Origin: Streptomyces aurantiacus
GTDB lineage: Bacteria > Actinomycetota > Actinomycetes > Streptomycetales > Streptomycetaceae
Length of the DNA: 54,162 nt
Assembly: GCF_001418335.1 (NCBI RefSeq)
Contig: NZ_LIPP01000138.1
Span: 1-54,162, forward strand
Direction of reading: 5' to 3'
In this document: in pieces, positions 7,675 through 16,154 of the stretch
Position numbering within the stretch: the stretch's first letter is position 1
How the letters are laid out: each line of letters begins with the position of its first letter
The notes under the pieces: generated by a model
What the model was told of the DNA's origin: nothing
Database searches by the model: none
Seen by the model: only the letters and a program-made list of their open reading frames with translations
Position numbers and translations under genes: made by a program

Positions 7675-9047
7675 CGTTCCCCGGCCCCCTCGGTCCCCTT
7701 GGCCCCCTCGGCGGCCAGTGCCCACCAGGCTGCGAGGCCGAGGACCAGCGCGGTCAGCACGGTCGAGGGGCCGCCGATGTCGGCGTACACGAAGTCGACC
7801 AGCTGCCAGACCAGCAGCCCGCACGCGACGAGTGCGCAGTCGAGCCCGTGGTCGAGCCCGCGGTCGAGTGCGCGGTCCTGGCCGCCCGGGGAACGGCGTG
7901 CGCGCAAGAGCCGCCGCAGTCCGCACGCCAGCAGCGCGAGCCAGCTTCCGGCCAGCGCGAGCAGCCCGAGCAGCCCCTGTTCGCTGAGCACCAGCAGGTA
8001 CATGTTGTGCGGCGAGAGGAGCGGCTGACGGTGGAAACCGGCGCCCGCCCCGTCCGTGTCACTGCCCGAGGACAGCGCGAGCGAGGCGTGCCCGTCGCGG
8101 TGGTCGGGGAAGCCCTTGAGCCCCACGCCGGTCAGCGGCTGGTCGCGCCACATGTCGACGGCCGCCGTCCACATCGTGTACCGGTCGGTCACCGACTGGT
8201 CCGGCGCGTCCGCGACCTGCGTGATGCTGCTGATCCGCTCCTGCAGCATCGCGGTGCCCACACCGAGCCCGCCCACCAGAACCACCGAGGCCGCCACCAC
8301 CACCGCGAACACCGTCACGGCCCGCCGCAGCCCGGCGAGTACGAGCTGCGCCCCGCACGTCACGGCCGTCGCGATCCACGCCCCCCGGCTGAACGACAGC
8401 GCGAGCGGCAGCAGCAGCGCCAACGCGCACACCGCCGCCGCGGTACGGAGCCGCGCGGGCCCGGACCCGAGCGCGAGACCGAGCGCGCACACCAGACCGA
8501 ACGCGACCACGGCCGCCATTCCCATGATGTCCGTCGGCCCGAACGTGCCCACGGCCCGGATCTCCTCACCCCGGTACGAGGCCCCGGTCCCGGTCACGTA
8601 CTGGTGGACGCCGATCGCCCCCTGCCACAGGGCGAGCCCGACGAGGGACCAGGCGATCAGCCGCGCGTCACGGTGGTCGCGGACCAGGAGCATCACCGCC
8701 GCCGGCACCAGCACGAAGATCTGCAGATAGCGCACGAGCCCCGCGGCCCCCGCCCCGGCCGAGGCCGCGCCGGCCGTCGCGAGCGCCACCCCGACGACGG
8801 GCAGCCCGAGCACGACGGCGGCGGTACGGGACAGGGGGCGCCGCCGGCCGCGTACGAGACGCAGCGCGCAGCACACCACGACGAGACCGGACACGGCGTC
8901 GGCGACGGTGCCGCCGCCACCCCCGCCCTCGGAGACCGGGAGCGCGAGCGTGGCGACGAGGGCGATCACGGGCAGCACGGGAAGGAAGCGGCGGGGCGCC
9001 GCGGTCACGGTGGCCACGAGGGGCGGGGCGGGCAGGACCAGCGTCAC
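7671..9047 (-). CDS. Wzy-like O-antigen ligase/polymerase
   Basis: This 458-residue protein has about 11 hydrophobic helices and a large loop in its C-terminal half. The Wzy_C/WaaL hallmarks are LSFSRGAWI, PLTGVGLKGFPDHR and SPHNMYLLVLSEQGLLG. These proteins polymerise or ligate lipid-linked oligosaccharides on the outer face of the membrane. Within this operon it is the probable polymerase of a Wzx/Wzy-type pathway. The start is the GTG at 9047, four bases after the sugar-transferase stop, and its stop overlaps the flippase ATG. Confidence 0.8.
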   Translation of the reverse strand: MTLVLPAPPLVATVTAAPRRFLPVLPVIALVATLALPVSEGGGGGGTVADAVSGLVVVCCALRLVRGRRRPLSRTAAVVLGLPVVGVALATAGAASAGAGAAGLVRYLQIFVLVPAAVMLLVRDHRDARLIAWSLVGLALWQGAIGVHQYVTGTGASYRGEEIRAVGTFGPTDIMGMAAVVAFGLVCALGLALGSGPARLRTAAAVCALALLLPLALSFSRGAWIATAVTCGAQLVLAGLRRAVTVFAVVVAASVVLVGGLGVGTAMLQERISSITQVADAPDQSVTDRYTMWTAAVDMWRDQPLTGVGLKGFPDHRDGHASLALSSGSDTDGAGAGFHRQPLLSPHNMYLLVLSEQGLLGLLALAGSWLALLACGLRRLLRARRSPGGQDRALDRGLDHGLDCALVACGLLVWQLVDFVYADIGGPSTVLTALVLGLAAWWALAAEGAKGTEGAGER

Positions 9048-9051
9048 CGGC

Positions 9052-10554
9052 TCAGCTCCCCGTCGGACGCACGAGCGCGGCCGCGGTGCGCACCAGGATG
9101 CAGACGTCCTGCCAGAGCGACCAGTCGTCGATGTACGCGTTGTCGAAGCGGCAGCGGTCCTCGATCGACGTGTCGCCGCGCAGCCCGTGGATCTGCGCCA
9201 GCCCGGTGATGCCGGTCCGCATCCGGTGGCGGGCCGCGTAGCCGGGGTACGTCTGGCTGAACCGGCCCACGAAGTACGGCCGTTCGGGACGTGGTCCGAC
9301 CAGGCTCATGTCGCCCCGCAGGACGTTCCACAGCTGGAGCAGCTCGTCCAGCGAGGTCCGCCGCAGGAAGCGGCAGAACCAGCGCATCTCCCGTTCGTTC
9401 GCCACGCTCCAGCGGGTCGCCGCCTCGTGTGCGTCCACGGGCCGGTGCGTACGGAACTTCAGCAGGGTGAACGGCCGCCCGTCCTTGCCGACGCGCTCCT
9501 GCCGGAACACCACACCGGGCCCGTCGGCGGCCCGCAGCACGACCGCGCACACCAGCAGCACCGGACCGGCCAGCAGCAGCAGGGTCCCGGAGACCAGCAC
9601 GTCGAGGAGCCGCTTCCCGGTGCTCCCGTACCGCCGCCGCCCCGCCGACAGCCGCCGGCAGGCGAATCCGGCGAGCCGCTCGGTCCGTCCGGTCCGTCCG
9701 GTCCGTTCGGTCCGTCCGGTCCACTCGGTCCGTCCGGTCCACTCGGACCGCTCGGCCTGCTCGGTCGTCGACCCGTCCGCGTGCGCCCCGACCTCCCACA
9801 CGGCGCAGCCCGCCTCACCCAACGCCCGGAGCAGCGGCCCCTGTTCGGCTCGCGCGGCGGGTCCCACGGCGAGCACGTCCTGTACGCCGTTCTGGATGAG
9901 CGCCCGCTGGACCTCCTCGCCGGTGGTCAGCACCGGCAGTCCCTCACCGCCGCCGTCCGCCTCGTCGGCGACGACGCCCACCGGCCGTACCCCGCACCCC
10001 GGATGCCGCAGAAAGGCGGCCGCCATCCGCTGCGCGTCCACGGCGCGGCCGACCACCAGGGCCGCGCGCGGGCGCCGCAGCAGCGCCCGGCGCCGGCGCC
10101 CGTGCACGACACCGCGGCCCGCGCAGCTCGCCACCGACTGCACGGCGCAGCCGAGGAGCAGGGCGTGGGCGGACAGCGCGTGCTCCGGGGAGTACGCCGC
10201 CAGCAGGGCCCCGAGCGCACACCAGCTCACCGCGATCCGGCCGCAGACGGCGGGCAGTTCGTCCAGGGCGCTGGGCACGGTCGCGGCGCGGTACAGCGAC
10301 GCGCGCGCGTTGAGCCACAGCACCACGAGCACCAGCAGGACGAGCGGAAGCGGCTGCGGCCAGGGCAGTGCCAGGCAGCCGCCGGTCAGCGCGGCGCCGA
10401 TGTCCACGGCGGGCAGCGGCAGCCGTGAGGCCCGCCGGACGAAGGGCCGTTGACCGCTGGGGAGGCCGAAGCCCCGGCCTGCCTCGCGCGACGGGACGAC
10501 CGAGACGGGGGACACGGGGGACACAGGCGAGGGAACGGTGCTTTCGGCGGTCAC
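9052..10554 (-). CDS. Polyprenyl-phosphate sugar-1-phosphate transferase (bacterial sugar transferase, WbaP/CpsE type)
   Basis: This protein of about 500 residues has N-terminal membrane helices, a CoA-binding-like middle region (PRAALVVGRAVDAQRM), and the catalytic C-terminal domain. The latter is marked by KRLLDVLVSGTLLLLAGPVL, VVFRQERVGKDGRPF, RRTSLDELLQLWNVLRG and DMSLVGPRPE. It primes repeat-unit synthesis by moving a sugar phosphate onto undecaprenyl phosphate. Between the middle and catalytic domains lies an expanded tract of WTGRTE-like repeats encoded by 12-15 bp units at about 9672-9765. The start is the GTG at 10554 in a GTGA overlap with the first operon gene. Confidence 0.85.
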   Translation of the reverse strand: MTAESTVPSPVSPVSPVSVVPSREAGRGFGLPSGQRPFVRRASRLPLPAVDIGAALTGGCLALPWPQPLPLVLLVLVVLWLNARASLYRAATVPSALDELPAVCGRIAVSWCALGALLAAYSPEHALSAHALLLGCAVQSVASCAGRGVVHGRRRRALLRRPRAALVVGRAVDAQRMAAAFLRHPGCGVRPVGVVADEADGGGEGLPVLTTGEEVQRALIQNGVQDVLAVGPAARAEQGPLLRALGEAGCAVWEVGAHADGSTTEQAERSEWTGRTEWTGRTERTGRTGRTERLAGFACRRLSAGRRRYGSTGKRLLDVLVSGTLLLLAGPVLLVCAVVLRAADGPGVVFRQERVGKDGRPFTLLKFRTHRPVDAHEAATRWSVANEREMRWFCRFLRRTSLDELLQLWNVLRGDMSLVGPRPERPYFVGRFSQTYPGYAARHRMRTGITGLAQIHGLRGDTSIEDRCRFDNAYIDDWSLWQDVCILVRTAAALVRPTGS

Positions 10555-11741
10555 GTGGGGATGGACTCCCTGCACTCGGTGTGGTCCACGACCGTGCTCC
10601 GTCCGGTCGGCCAGGTGCCGATCAGATCGCGGTACACGTCGGCGACGGCCGCGGCGGTGCGCCGGACGTCGTGCGTGGTCGTTACGTACCGGCGTCCCTG
10701 ATGACCGAGCGACTCGCGCAGCAGGGGGTCGAGGAGAAGCTCGGTGACGGCCGCGGCCAGCGCGTCCGGCCGCTCGGGCGGCACCAGGGCGCGCCGCCGG
10801 CCCGGCGGCAGGCTTTCGCGCGCCCCGTCCACATCGGTGATCACGACGGGCCGCCCGCAGGCCATGGCCTCCAGCGGCGCCAGCGCCATGCCCTCCCAAC
10901 GGGACGGCAGGACGACCAGATCGGCGGCCTGGTACCAGGGCGCCGAGTCGGTGACGGCCCCGGCGAACAGCACGGACGCGGGCGCCCGGGCCCGCAGCGC
11001 CCGCGCGTCCGGCCCGTCGCCGACCAGTACGAGGCGCGCGTCGGGCACGCGCCGGGTCACCTCACGCCACGCCTCCAGGAGGACGTCCTGTCCCTTCTGC
11101 CGGCACAGCCGCCCGACGCAGACCGCGAGCGGCGCCGCCGGATCGACCCCTTCGAGCAGTGCGATCCCGGCCCGTACGGTGTCCACCGGCGCCGGGTGGA
11201 ATCCCTCCAGGTCGATGCCGTTGGGGATGACGCTCCAGCGCCCCCTGATCCCCGACCGCTGCCCGGTCCGCCGCTCGGCCTCGCTGACACACACGACCCG
11301 GGACGCCCAACGCACGCCGAATCTCTCCCAGTTGAGCGCGAGCAGCCCGGTGGCTCCGCCGACCGCCCGGAACGACCAGGCGTGCGGCTGGAACACGGTC
11401 GGCACCCGCCCGCGCACGGCCAGCCGTGCCGCCAGTCCGGCCTTGGCGCTGTGCGCGTGCACCACGTCGGGGCGCACCTCCCGTACGACCGCACGCAGAC
11501 TCCGTACCTCCTGGGCGAGCCACGGACCCGGGGAGCGGGTCGCGGGCCAGTGCCGTACGGCGGAGCCCAGGGCCTCGGCCGCCGCCGCGAGGCCGCCGGT
11601 CGCAGGACAGGCGACGGTGACTTCCGCGCCGGCGGCCAGCTGAGCCCGCACCAGGTCGGTGACCACGCGGGCCACCCCGCCGTCGACGGGCTGGGAGACG
11701 TGCAGGACTCGTGGCCGAGGGCCGGTCGGTGACAGTCGCAT
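10551..11741 (-). CDS. Glycosyltransferase family 4, first gene of the polysaccharide operon
   Basis: This 396-residue GT-B enzyme contains VLHVSQPVDGGVARVV at its start, VVHAHSAKAGLAARL, VIPNGIDLEGF, CVGRLCRQKGQDVLLEA and the E-x7-E motif EGMALAPLEAMACGRPVV. It is well conserved end to end and has no low-complexity insert, unlike the second GT4. An ATG start at 11741 begins the eight-gene operon; no gene is seen immediately upstream on this strand, so the promoter should lie in 11742 to about 12100. Donor and acceptor sugars cannot be read from sequence. Confidence 0.85.
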   Translation of the reverse strand: MRLSPTGPRPRVLHVSQPVDGGVARVVTDLVRAQLAAGAEVTVACPATGGLAAAAEALGSAVRHWPATRSPGPWLAQEVRSLRAVVREVRPDVVHAHSAKAGLAARLAVRGRVPTVFQPHAWSFRAVGGATGLLALNWERFGVRWASRVVCVSEAERRTGQRSGIRGRWSVIPNGIDLEGFHPAPVDTVRAGIALLEGVDPAAPLAVCVGRLCRQKGQDVLLEAWREVTRRVPDARLVLVGDGPDARALRARAPASVLFAGAVTDSAPWYQAADLVVLPSRWEGMALAPLEAMACGRPVVITDVDGARESLPPGRRRALVPPERPDALAAAVTELLLDPLLRESLGHQGRRYVTTTHDVRRTAAAVADVYRDLIGTWPTGRSTVVDHTECRESIPT

Positions 11742-12337
11742 GCGCGCTTTCCTCGCTCACGGGTGGCGCTCGCAGCGAGCGCGGTGGAACTCGGACAGTC
11801 GAAGCAGAACAGCCAGGGGAGAGCGGCCAGGGGAGAGCGGCCAGGAGGCGGAACCTCGTTGGCGACTGTCAGGTCCGCGTGGGTGGCGGGGCGGTGGCGG
11901 GGGCAGGGAGAGCCGATGCCGGTCCGCCCGGCGCCCGGAGCGAGGCGAGGGAAAAGGCACCCACCATTCCGCGGCGCGGCAGAAGACCCAGGGAATTGCG
12001 CATGACCGGCGTTGCCCTTTCGGGGGAATTTCGATGGGAGAGGTACTGACCCATACGGGTGGACGAGTTGTGGACATCATGTGATTGCCGTCATGACTCC
12101 CCGTCTGTTTCAAGCGATCCGAGGAGAAACGCAACTGTAGCCGCTATCCGTATTTATCGGTGAAACCCGTCAAGTGTGTCGGAATCGTGTGCATGCCCCG
12201 GGACAAGTCCGGTGCACATCTGGTAATGCCTCGAAGCGTCACTCTTTTGGAGGCACAACCCGCGCCTGCGCCGCGCGTTGATTCCAGAGCCGGGCACCCC
12301 GCACGGCTGTTGTTTCAATTCCAAGGAGCACCTCTCC
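11742..12337. other. Divergent intergenic region: promoters for the polysaccharide operon and the first chaplin
   Basis: These 596 bp between the operon start and the chaplin ATG hold no convincing gene; short open frames on both strands lack family features and codon bias. Local G+C drops around 12010-12340, as expected for promoter DNA. An AAGGAG ribosome site lies at 12323-12328. I could not assign -35/-10 elements or a sigma factor with confidence. Confidence 0.5.
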
Positions 12338-12577
12338 ATGTCGCGTATCGCGAAGGGCCTGGTCCTTACCTCCGTTGCCGCCGCCGCCATGGCGGGCACC
12401 GCCGGCATCGCCTCTGCCGACAGTGGCGCGCAGGGCGCCGCCGCCCATTCCCCCGGCGTCCTGTCGGGCAACGTGGTGCAGGTCCCCGTCCACGTGCCGG
12501 TCAACCTGTGCGGCAACACCATCGACATCATCGCGCTGCTGAACCCGGCGTTCGGCAACGAGTGCGAGAACGACTGA
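12338..12577 (+). CDS. Short chaplin (hydrophobic aerial-surface amyloid protein)
   Basis: This 79-residue precursor has a signal peptide (about residues 1-28, ending ASA) and one chaplin domain: SPGVLSGNVVQVPVHVPVNL, then CGNTIDIIALLNPAFGNEC. The two cysteines are those that form the intramolecular disulfide of most chaplins. Short chaplins assemble into amyloid-like fibres that lower surface tension and coat aerial hyphae and spores. The ATG follows AAGGAG with a 9-nt spacing. A strong hairpin follows the stop. It pairs with a second short chaplin at the far end of this cell-surface region (17120-17386). Confidence 0.95.
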   Translation: MSRIAKGLVLTSVAAAAMAGTAGIASADSGAQGAAAHSPGVLSGNVVQVPVHVPVNLCGNTIDIIALLNPAFGNECEND

Positions 12578-12595
12578 CGCAGCGGCTCAGCCCTT

Positions 12596-12632
12596 GATCG
12601 GCCGCCCTCCCCGTCCGGGAGGGCGGCCGATC
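12596..12632 (+). terminator. Perfect 16-bp hairpin after the chaplin gene
   Basis: Arms gatcggccgccctccc (12596-12611) and gggagggcggccgatc (12617-12632) are exact complements separated by 5 nt, 18 bp after the chaplin stop. No T-run follows, which is common for Streptomyces terminators. Confidence 0.85.
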
Positions 12633-12845
12633 CGCGTTTGCCCCGAATGGCGTTTGCCCCGAATGGAGGGAGGGGTGGCAAGAGCCCCTCGCGGGCCCGC
12701 GCACGGCGCCTCACCAGGGACAACGGCTCGACAACGGTCATGGCGGCGAGCGCGGGCCACTACGGTGCGCGGTCGATCGGTTGCACGCGGCGGTCACCGC
12801 TTTCACGGTGAGAGCAAGTTCCGACACACCGCGAAAGGACCTTCC

Positions 12846-13622
12846 ATGCATGCTCTGCCCGTACGGCGTATCGCGACCTCCGCGCTCTGCGCCACGTTTC
12901 TGCTGGGGATGGCCGGGCCGGTCGCCGTGGCCGCCGACCACGACTCGGCGCACGCCACTCGTGCCACGACGGCTCAGGCGCCGGTGCCCGACGCGGAAGC
13001 GCTGCTGGCGCAGACCAAGGGCCTCGGGGACATCGCCGACGTAGTGAAGCCGGTCACCGACCTGCTCGAAGACGTGCTCAAGGCCGACAACGGGCAGCTC
13101 CCCGCCGCCGACGCCACCAAGCTCGCCGACGCGGTGAAGGAGGCCGTCGCCGCGGCCACCGCGGCGGCCCCGGCCAGTCCGCAGACCCCGCCGTCGACGA
13201 CGCCGACCGAGCCGAAGGCGCCCAACCAGCCCGACACGCCCAACCAGCCCAACCAGCCCGACACGCCCAACACACCGAACACGCCCAACACTCCGAACAC
13301 GCCGGTCGATCCGCCGGCGGTCCTGCCGGCGCTGCCCGACACCTCCGCGGTGCCGCAGACCGACGGGCGGGTGGCCGCGCCCGACGTCAGGGCCGACGCG
13401 CTCAAGGCCCTGCAGAACTCGGTCGATTCCCTGGTCAAGGCGGCCACCGGTGGCGACGCCACCGCCGTGAAAGCGGCCTCGACGACGGTCGTGTCGGGCC
13501 TCGTCAACGTCGTCGCCGCGATCTCGGTGGGCGGCGGCCTGCCCGCAGCGAACCTGGAGGGTCTGTCCAAGCAGCCCACGGACGCGGCCCAGTCGTCGGC
13601 GAGCGGCCTGCTGCCCTCCTGA
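12846..13622 (+). CDS. Secreted protein with Asn-Thr-Pro repeat, function unknown
   Basis: This 258-residue protein has a clear signal peptide (to about residue 31, AVAA|DH), a helical Ala-rich region (residues about 45-110), a central repeat of PNQPDTPN and PNTP units encoded at about 13220-13310, and a second Ala-rich helical region to the end. There is no sortase motif, lipobox or C-terminal membrane helix, so the protein is probably released or held non-covalently in the wall. The ATG follows GAAAGGA. The repeat may be a flexible linker between two helical modules. I do not recognise a family. Its place between a chaplin and tyrosinase suggests expression with other surface products. Confidence 0.75.
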   Translation: MHALPVRRIATSALCATFLLGMAGPVAVAADHDSAHATRATTAQAPVPDAEALLAQTKGLGDIADVVKPVTDLLEDVLKADNGQLPAADATKLADAVKEAVAAATAAAPASPQTPPSTTPTEPKAPNQPDTPNQPNQPDTPNTPNTPNTPNTPVDPPAVLPALPDTSAVPQTDGRVAAPDVRADALKALQNSVDSLVKAATGGDATAVKAASTTVVSGLVNVVAAISVGGGLPAANLEGLSKQPTDAAQSSASGLLPS

Positions 13623-13684
13623 GCCGGCGTCCGACCGCCGCCCCAGGTACGGGGACGGCGGCTGAGGCGAAGCAACCGCCGTCC

Positions 13685-13727
13685 CGGCCGTCGGGCCGGC
13701 CCGTCACCCGGGCCGGCCCGACGGCCG
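13685..13727 (+). terminator. Perfect 19-bp hairpin downstream of the secreted repeat protein
   Basis: Arm cggccgtcgggccggcccg (13685-13703) pairs exactly with 13709-13727 across a 5-nt loop (tcacc). It is entirely G/C-rich and lies 62 bp beyond the stop. A shorter imperfect hairpin (ccgccgcccc with ggggacggcgg) precedes it at about 13636-13662. Confidence 0.85.
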
Positions 13728-13747
13728 TCCACGGGCTTCTCATACGA

Positions 13748-13776
13748 GAGGCCAAGAGGCCAAGAGGCCAAGAGGC
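13748..13776. repeat. Three and a half tandem 8-bp units gaggccaa
   Basis: Unit gaggccaa repeats at 13748, 13756 and 13764, and a partial copy starts at 13772, in the non-coding gap before the next secreted-protein gene. The role is unknown; it is probably a microsatellite. Confidence 0.8.
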
Positions 13777-13926
13777 TTTGTTCGGTGGTGTGCCGCACTC
13801 TTCAATCGGGTGGGTTCCAGGAATTTACGGCGTACGGGGTTTCCCTCCCGACCGGAGGTCGTTGGGCAGGAAACCGAACACCGAGAATTCCCTCCGGTGA
13901 CGTGAGTCACCGAAGAAAGGAACACG

Positions 13927-14223
13927 ATGAAGTCCCTGAAGGCCGCCGCTGTCGTTGCCGGGTCCATGGTCGTCGCTGGTGTCGCCGCGCCCGCCTTTGC
14001 CACCGACGTCATGCCCCCCTCCAGCCTCAACGGCGGCCTGGAATCGGCCGTCACCCAGCTCACCACCGAGCCGGTGGACGTCATGCCCCTGCAGTCGCAG
14101 TCGAGGGCGCTCGACACGGAGAACGAGGACTCCGCGCTCAGCACCGTCACGGCCGCGACGGAGACCCTGAACTCGGCGAGCGGGCCCACGGGCCTCCTGG
14201 GCGGACTCCCCCTCCAGAAGTGA
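13927..14223 (+). CDS. Small secreted protein of unknown function (98 aa)
   Basis: An ATG with GAAAGGA upstream starts a 98-residue protein. The signal peptide is about 26 residues (KAAAVVAGSMVVAGVAAPAFA). The mature part of about 72 residues is acidic and Ser/Thr/Leu-rich, with no cysteines and repeated VMP elements (DVMPPSSLNGGLES, DVMPLQSQ). It loosely resembles the protein at 15102 in carrying a signal peptide followed by a GGLES/EGAEHALD-like stretch and a Val-x-Pro-Leu element. It is not a chaplin or rodlin by motif. A terminator-like hairpin follows at 14259-14288. Confidence 0.75.
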   Translation: MKSLKAAAVVAGSMVVAGVAAPAFATDVMPPSSLNGGLESAVTQLTTEPVDVMPLQSQSRALDTENEDSALSTVTAATETLNSASGPTGLLGGLPLQK

Positions 14224-14258
14224 CGTCGGCAGTCGGCAGCCGCCGAGAGGACGACGCG

Positions 14259-14288
14259 GGGCCGGTCGCGCACTGCGCGGACCGGCCC
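14259..14288 (+). terminator. Hairpin after the 98-aa secreted protein
   Basis: Outer arms gggccggtc (14259-14267) and gaccggccc (14280-14288) enclose an inner GCGC/GCGC stem with a 3-nt loop and a one-base bulge, 36 bp beyond the stop. Confidence 0.7.
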
Positions 14289-14399
14289 TTCGTGTCTGTT
14301 CGACCCCCGTCCCTCGTTCGTGTGGAGAGCTCCACGGAAGTCCCCCGAGCGAGTGAGAACAGAAGCGGCGGCATTCCGACACGCCACTACGGTTCCGCG

Positions 14400-14915
14400 A
14401 TGACCTCAACCTCGATTTCAACCTCACCCTCAAGCGGAACGTGCCCTTCCTCCGCCGCGAACCTCGGCACGCTCGTCGTCATGGCATGGAGCGGTGCACA
14501 CCCCGACGGTGACATGCCCTATCTCCTGGCCTACTCCCTCGGCGACGGCCAGGGCGGACCCGAGGGCTCCGCGGTCGCCGTGGAGCAGTTGCTGAGCGCC
14601 AACGGACTGCCCCTCGGCGACACGGTCGTCGACGCCACCCGGCAGCCGAGCTTCCCGGTCAGCCTCCTCGTCGAGGCAGGTCAGGCCGTCGTCAGCATGA
14701 CCGAGCTCAAAGCCCGGTGCCCGGTGCCGCCGGAGTGGCTCGCGGCCGTCGGCGAACGCGGCTACGCCTACCTCCTGTTCACCACCCGCCCCTGGCCCGA
14801 GGCCGAACCGGGCAAGCCCGTCGAGCCGGCGGCCCTGGCGGCCTTCGCCGGTGACGAGGAGACCCTGAAGAACGCGGCGCACGCCCTCGTCCCGGCACGC
14901 AGCCCGCGCGGCTGA
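14400..14915 (+). CDS. DUF5949-like conserved Streptomyces protein
   Basis: This 171-residue cytoplasmic protein is recognised from conserved segments: LGTLVVMAWSG, DMPYLLAYSLGDG, GPEGSAVAVEQLL, CPVPPEWLA and YAYLLFTTRPWPE. The first 20 residues are a Ser/Thr repeat (STSISTSP) that looks like an expanded, non-conserved leader. The ATG is at 14400. The function is unknown. It has no signal peptide, unlike its neighbours on both sides, so its presence in a cell-surface region may only be positional. Confidence 0.75.
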   Translation: MTSTSISTSPSSGTCPSSAANLGTLVVMAWSGAHPDGDMPYLLAYSLGDGQGGPEGSAVAVEQLLSANGLPLGDTVVDATRQPSFPVSLLVEAGQAVVSMTELKARCPVPPEWLAAVGERGYAYLLFTTRPWPEAEPGKPVEPAALAAFAGDEETLKNAAHALVPARSPRG

Positions 14916-15101
14916 CCGTATGGCCGTATGGCCGGTCCCGCACTTGGCGGGGACATCGGAATGCTCGCGTTGCCGCGGTGGTGGGATTTCTGGACGAACT
15001 GAAGATTGCGCCGACCGGAGGAATTATGACCTGATCCTGTACGCCGGGTCGTTACCCGTTCCGGACGCACCATTCCGAATTCCGAAAGGCCCGTACCTGA
15101 G

Positions 15102-15611
15102 ATGAAGTCGACCACGCGAGGTACTTTTGCCGCCGTCGTCACCTGTGTGGCGGCCGCCGTCGCGACGCCCGCCGTCGCGGCCGACGGGATTCCGGTCGCC
15201 GTGCCCCTGGAGGGTGCGGAGCACGCCCTGGACATGGAGCTGCCCAGCGTCAGCGGCACCGTGCCACTGCTCAAGCCGGGCAGCCCCGACGGGCCGCGGT
15301 ACGTCGAGGGCCGGCTGCTGCCGGACCGGGCCCTCCCCCAACTGCCTGTCACCAGCGACCTGCCCTCAGCGGATCTGCGTACGCCGGTGCCGCGCGTGCT
15401 CGGCGACACCTTCGACCACCTCGCCGTCGGCGCACCCACCTCCTCCGGCCTGCGCGCCCGGACGCCCGGTGCCTCGCTGGACGGCCCGCTGACCGCGCCG
15501 CGCCCGGACCGGCTCGGCCTCCCGGCCCCGAAACTGCCCGAGGCCGGCCTGCTCGCCCCGGTTCTGCAAGCGGCGCCGGGGGCCACCCTGGGCCTCGCGC
15601 CCGGACTGTAG
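15102..15611 (+). CDS. Secreted protein of unknown function (169 aa)
   Basis: This 169-residue protein starts MKSTTRGTF and has an Ala-rich signal peptide ending near residue 27 (TPAVAA). The mature chain is Pro/Leu-rich without cysteines, with repeated L-P-x-L and APxL elements (ALPQLPVTSDLP, LGLPAPKLPEAGLLAPVL). The composition suggests an extended or disordered wall-associated protein. It stops 12 bp before the MelC1 start, so it may share a transcript with the tyrosinase genes, an unusual partner for melC. No family is recognised. Confidence 0.75.
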   Translation: MKSTTRGTFAAVVTCVAAAVATPAVAADGIPVAVPLEGAEHALDMELPSVSGTVPLLKPGSPDGPRYVEGRLLPDRALPQLPVTSDLPSADLRTPVPRVLGDTFDHLAVGAPTSSGLRARTPGASLDGPLTAPRPDRLGLPAPKLPEAGLLAPVLQAAPGATLGLAPGL

Positions 15612-15623
15612 GCGCACCGAACA

Positions 15624-16154
15624 GTGCGGGTGGGAGCGGGGAACGGTACGCGGCGGGACGTCCTGAGAGGGGTGCTCGCCGCGGCCATGGCCGTCGCGCT
15701 GACTCCGCTGGTCACGGCATCGAGGCGAGCACGCGCCGAGCCGTACACCCCCGGCACGCCGACCGGGTTCGAGGCGGAGTCCGAGGCTGAGTCCGAGTCC
15801 GAGTCCGAGGCGCGGTTCGCCGCCGGGTTCGACGAGATGTACGGCGGCTCCCGGATCCGCGGGTTCAAGGACACGGCGGGCGGGGTGTGCTCGGACGGGG
15901 TCGCGCGTGCGGCCACCGCCGGGCCGTGGCGGGTCACGGTGGACGACCGGCCACTGCATCTCATGCGGCGGGCCGACGGCGGCTATCTGACGATGCTCGA
16001 CCACTACCAGTCGTACCCGACCCCGCTGGCCGCCGCCCGCGCGGCCGTGGACGAACTCGGCGGCACACTGCGGCTGCGCGAGGCCACCACGGGGGCGGAA
16101 CAGGGCGAAGGACACGGAGGACCCGGAGGATACGGAGATGGCGTACCCGCGTAA
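15624..16154 (+). CDS. melC1: Tyrosinase chaperone/caddie protein MelC1
   Basis: This 176-residue protein matches the MelC1 C-terminal core: WRVTVDDRPLHLMRRADGGYLTMLDHYQSYPTPLAAARAAVDELGG. MelC1 binds apo-tyrosinase, delivers copper and carries the export signal for the enzyme. Here TRRDVLRGVLAAAMAVALTPL is a twin-arginine-type signal, in line with known Tat export of the MelC1-MelC2 complex. An acidic Glu/Ser microsatellite (about residues 52-64) follows the signal, where many homologues have a His-rich stretch; I see no HHEHGG-like copper motif. The start is uncertain between GTGs at 15624 and 15630. The stop overlaps the melC2 ATG by 17 bp. Confidence 0.85.
   Translation: MRVGAGNGTRRDVLRGVLAAAMAVALTPLVTASRRARAEPYTPGTPTGFEAESEAESESESEARFAAGFDEMYGGSRIRGFKDTAGGVCSDGVARAATAGPWRVTVDDRPLHLMRRADGGYLTMLDHYQSYPTPLAAARAAVDELGGTLRLREATTGAEQGEGHGGPGGYGDGVPA

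Noticed and set aside
5530..8028. 832-codon plus-strand open frame across the flippase and deacetylase genes
   Set aside because: It is antisense to conserved genes, with Arg/Gly/Ala/Gln-rich low-complexity translation and no domain.
7509..9209. 566-codon plus-strand open frame opposite the polymerase
   Set aside because: His/Arg/Gln-rich shadow frame; the minus strand encodes a clear Wzy-like membrane protein.
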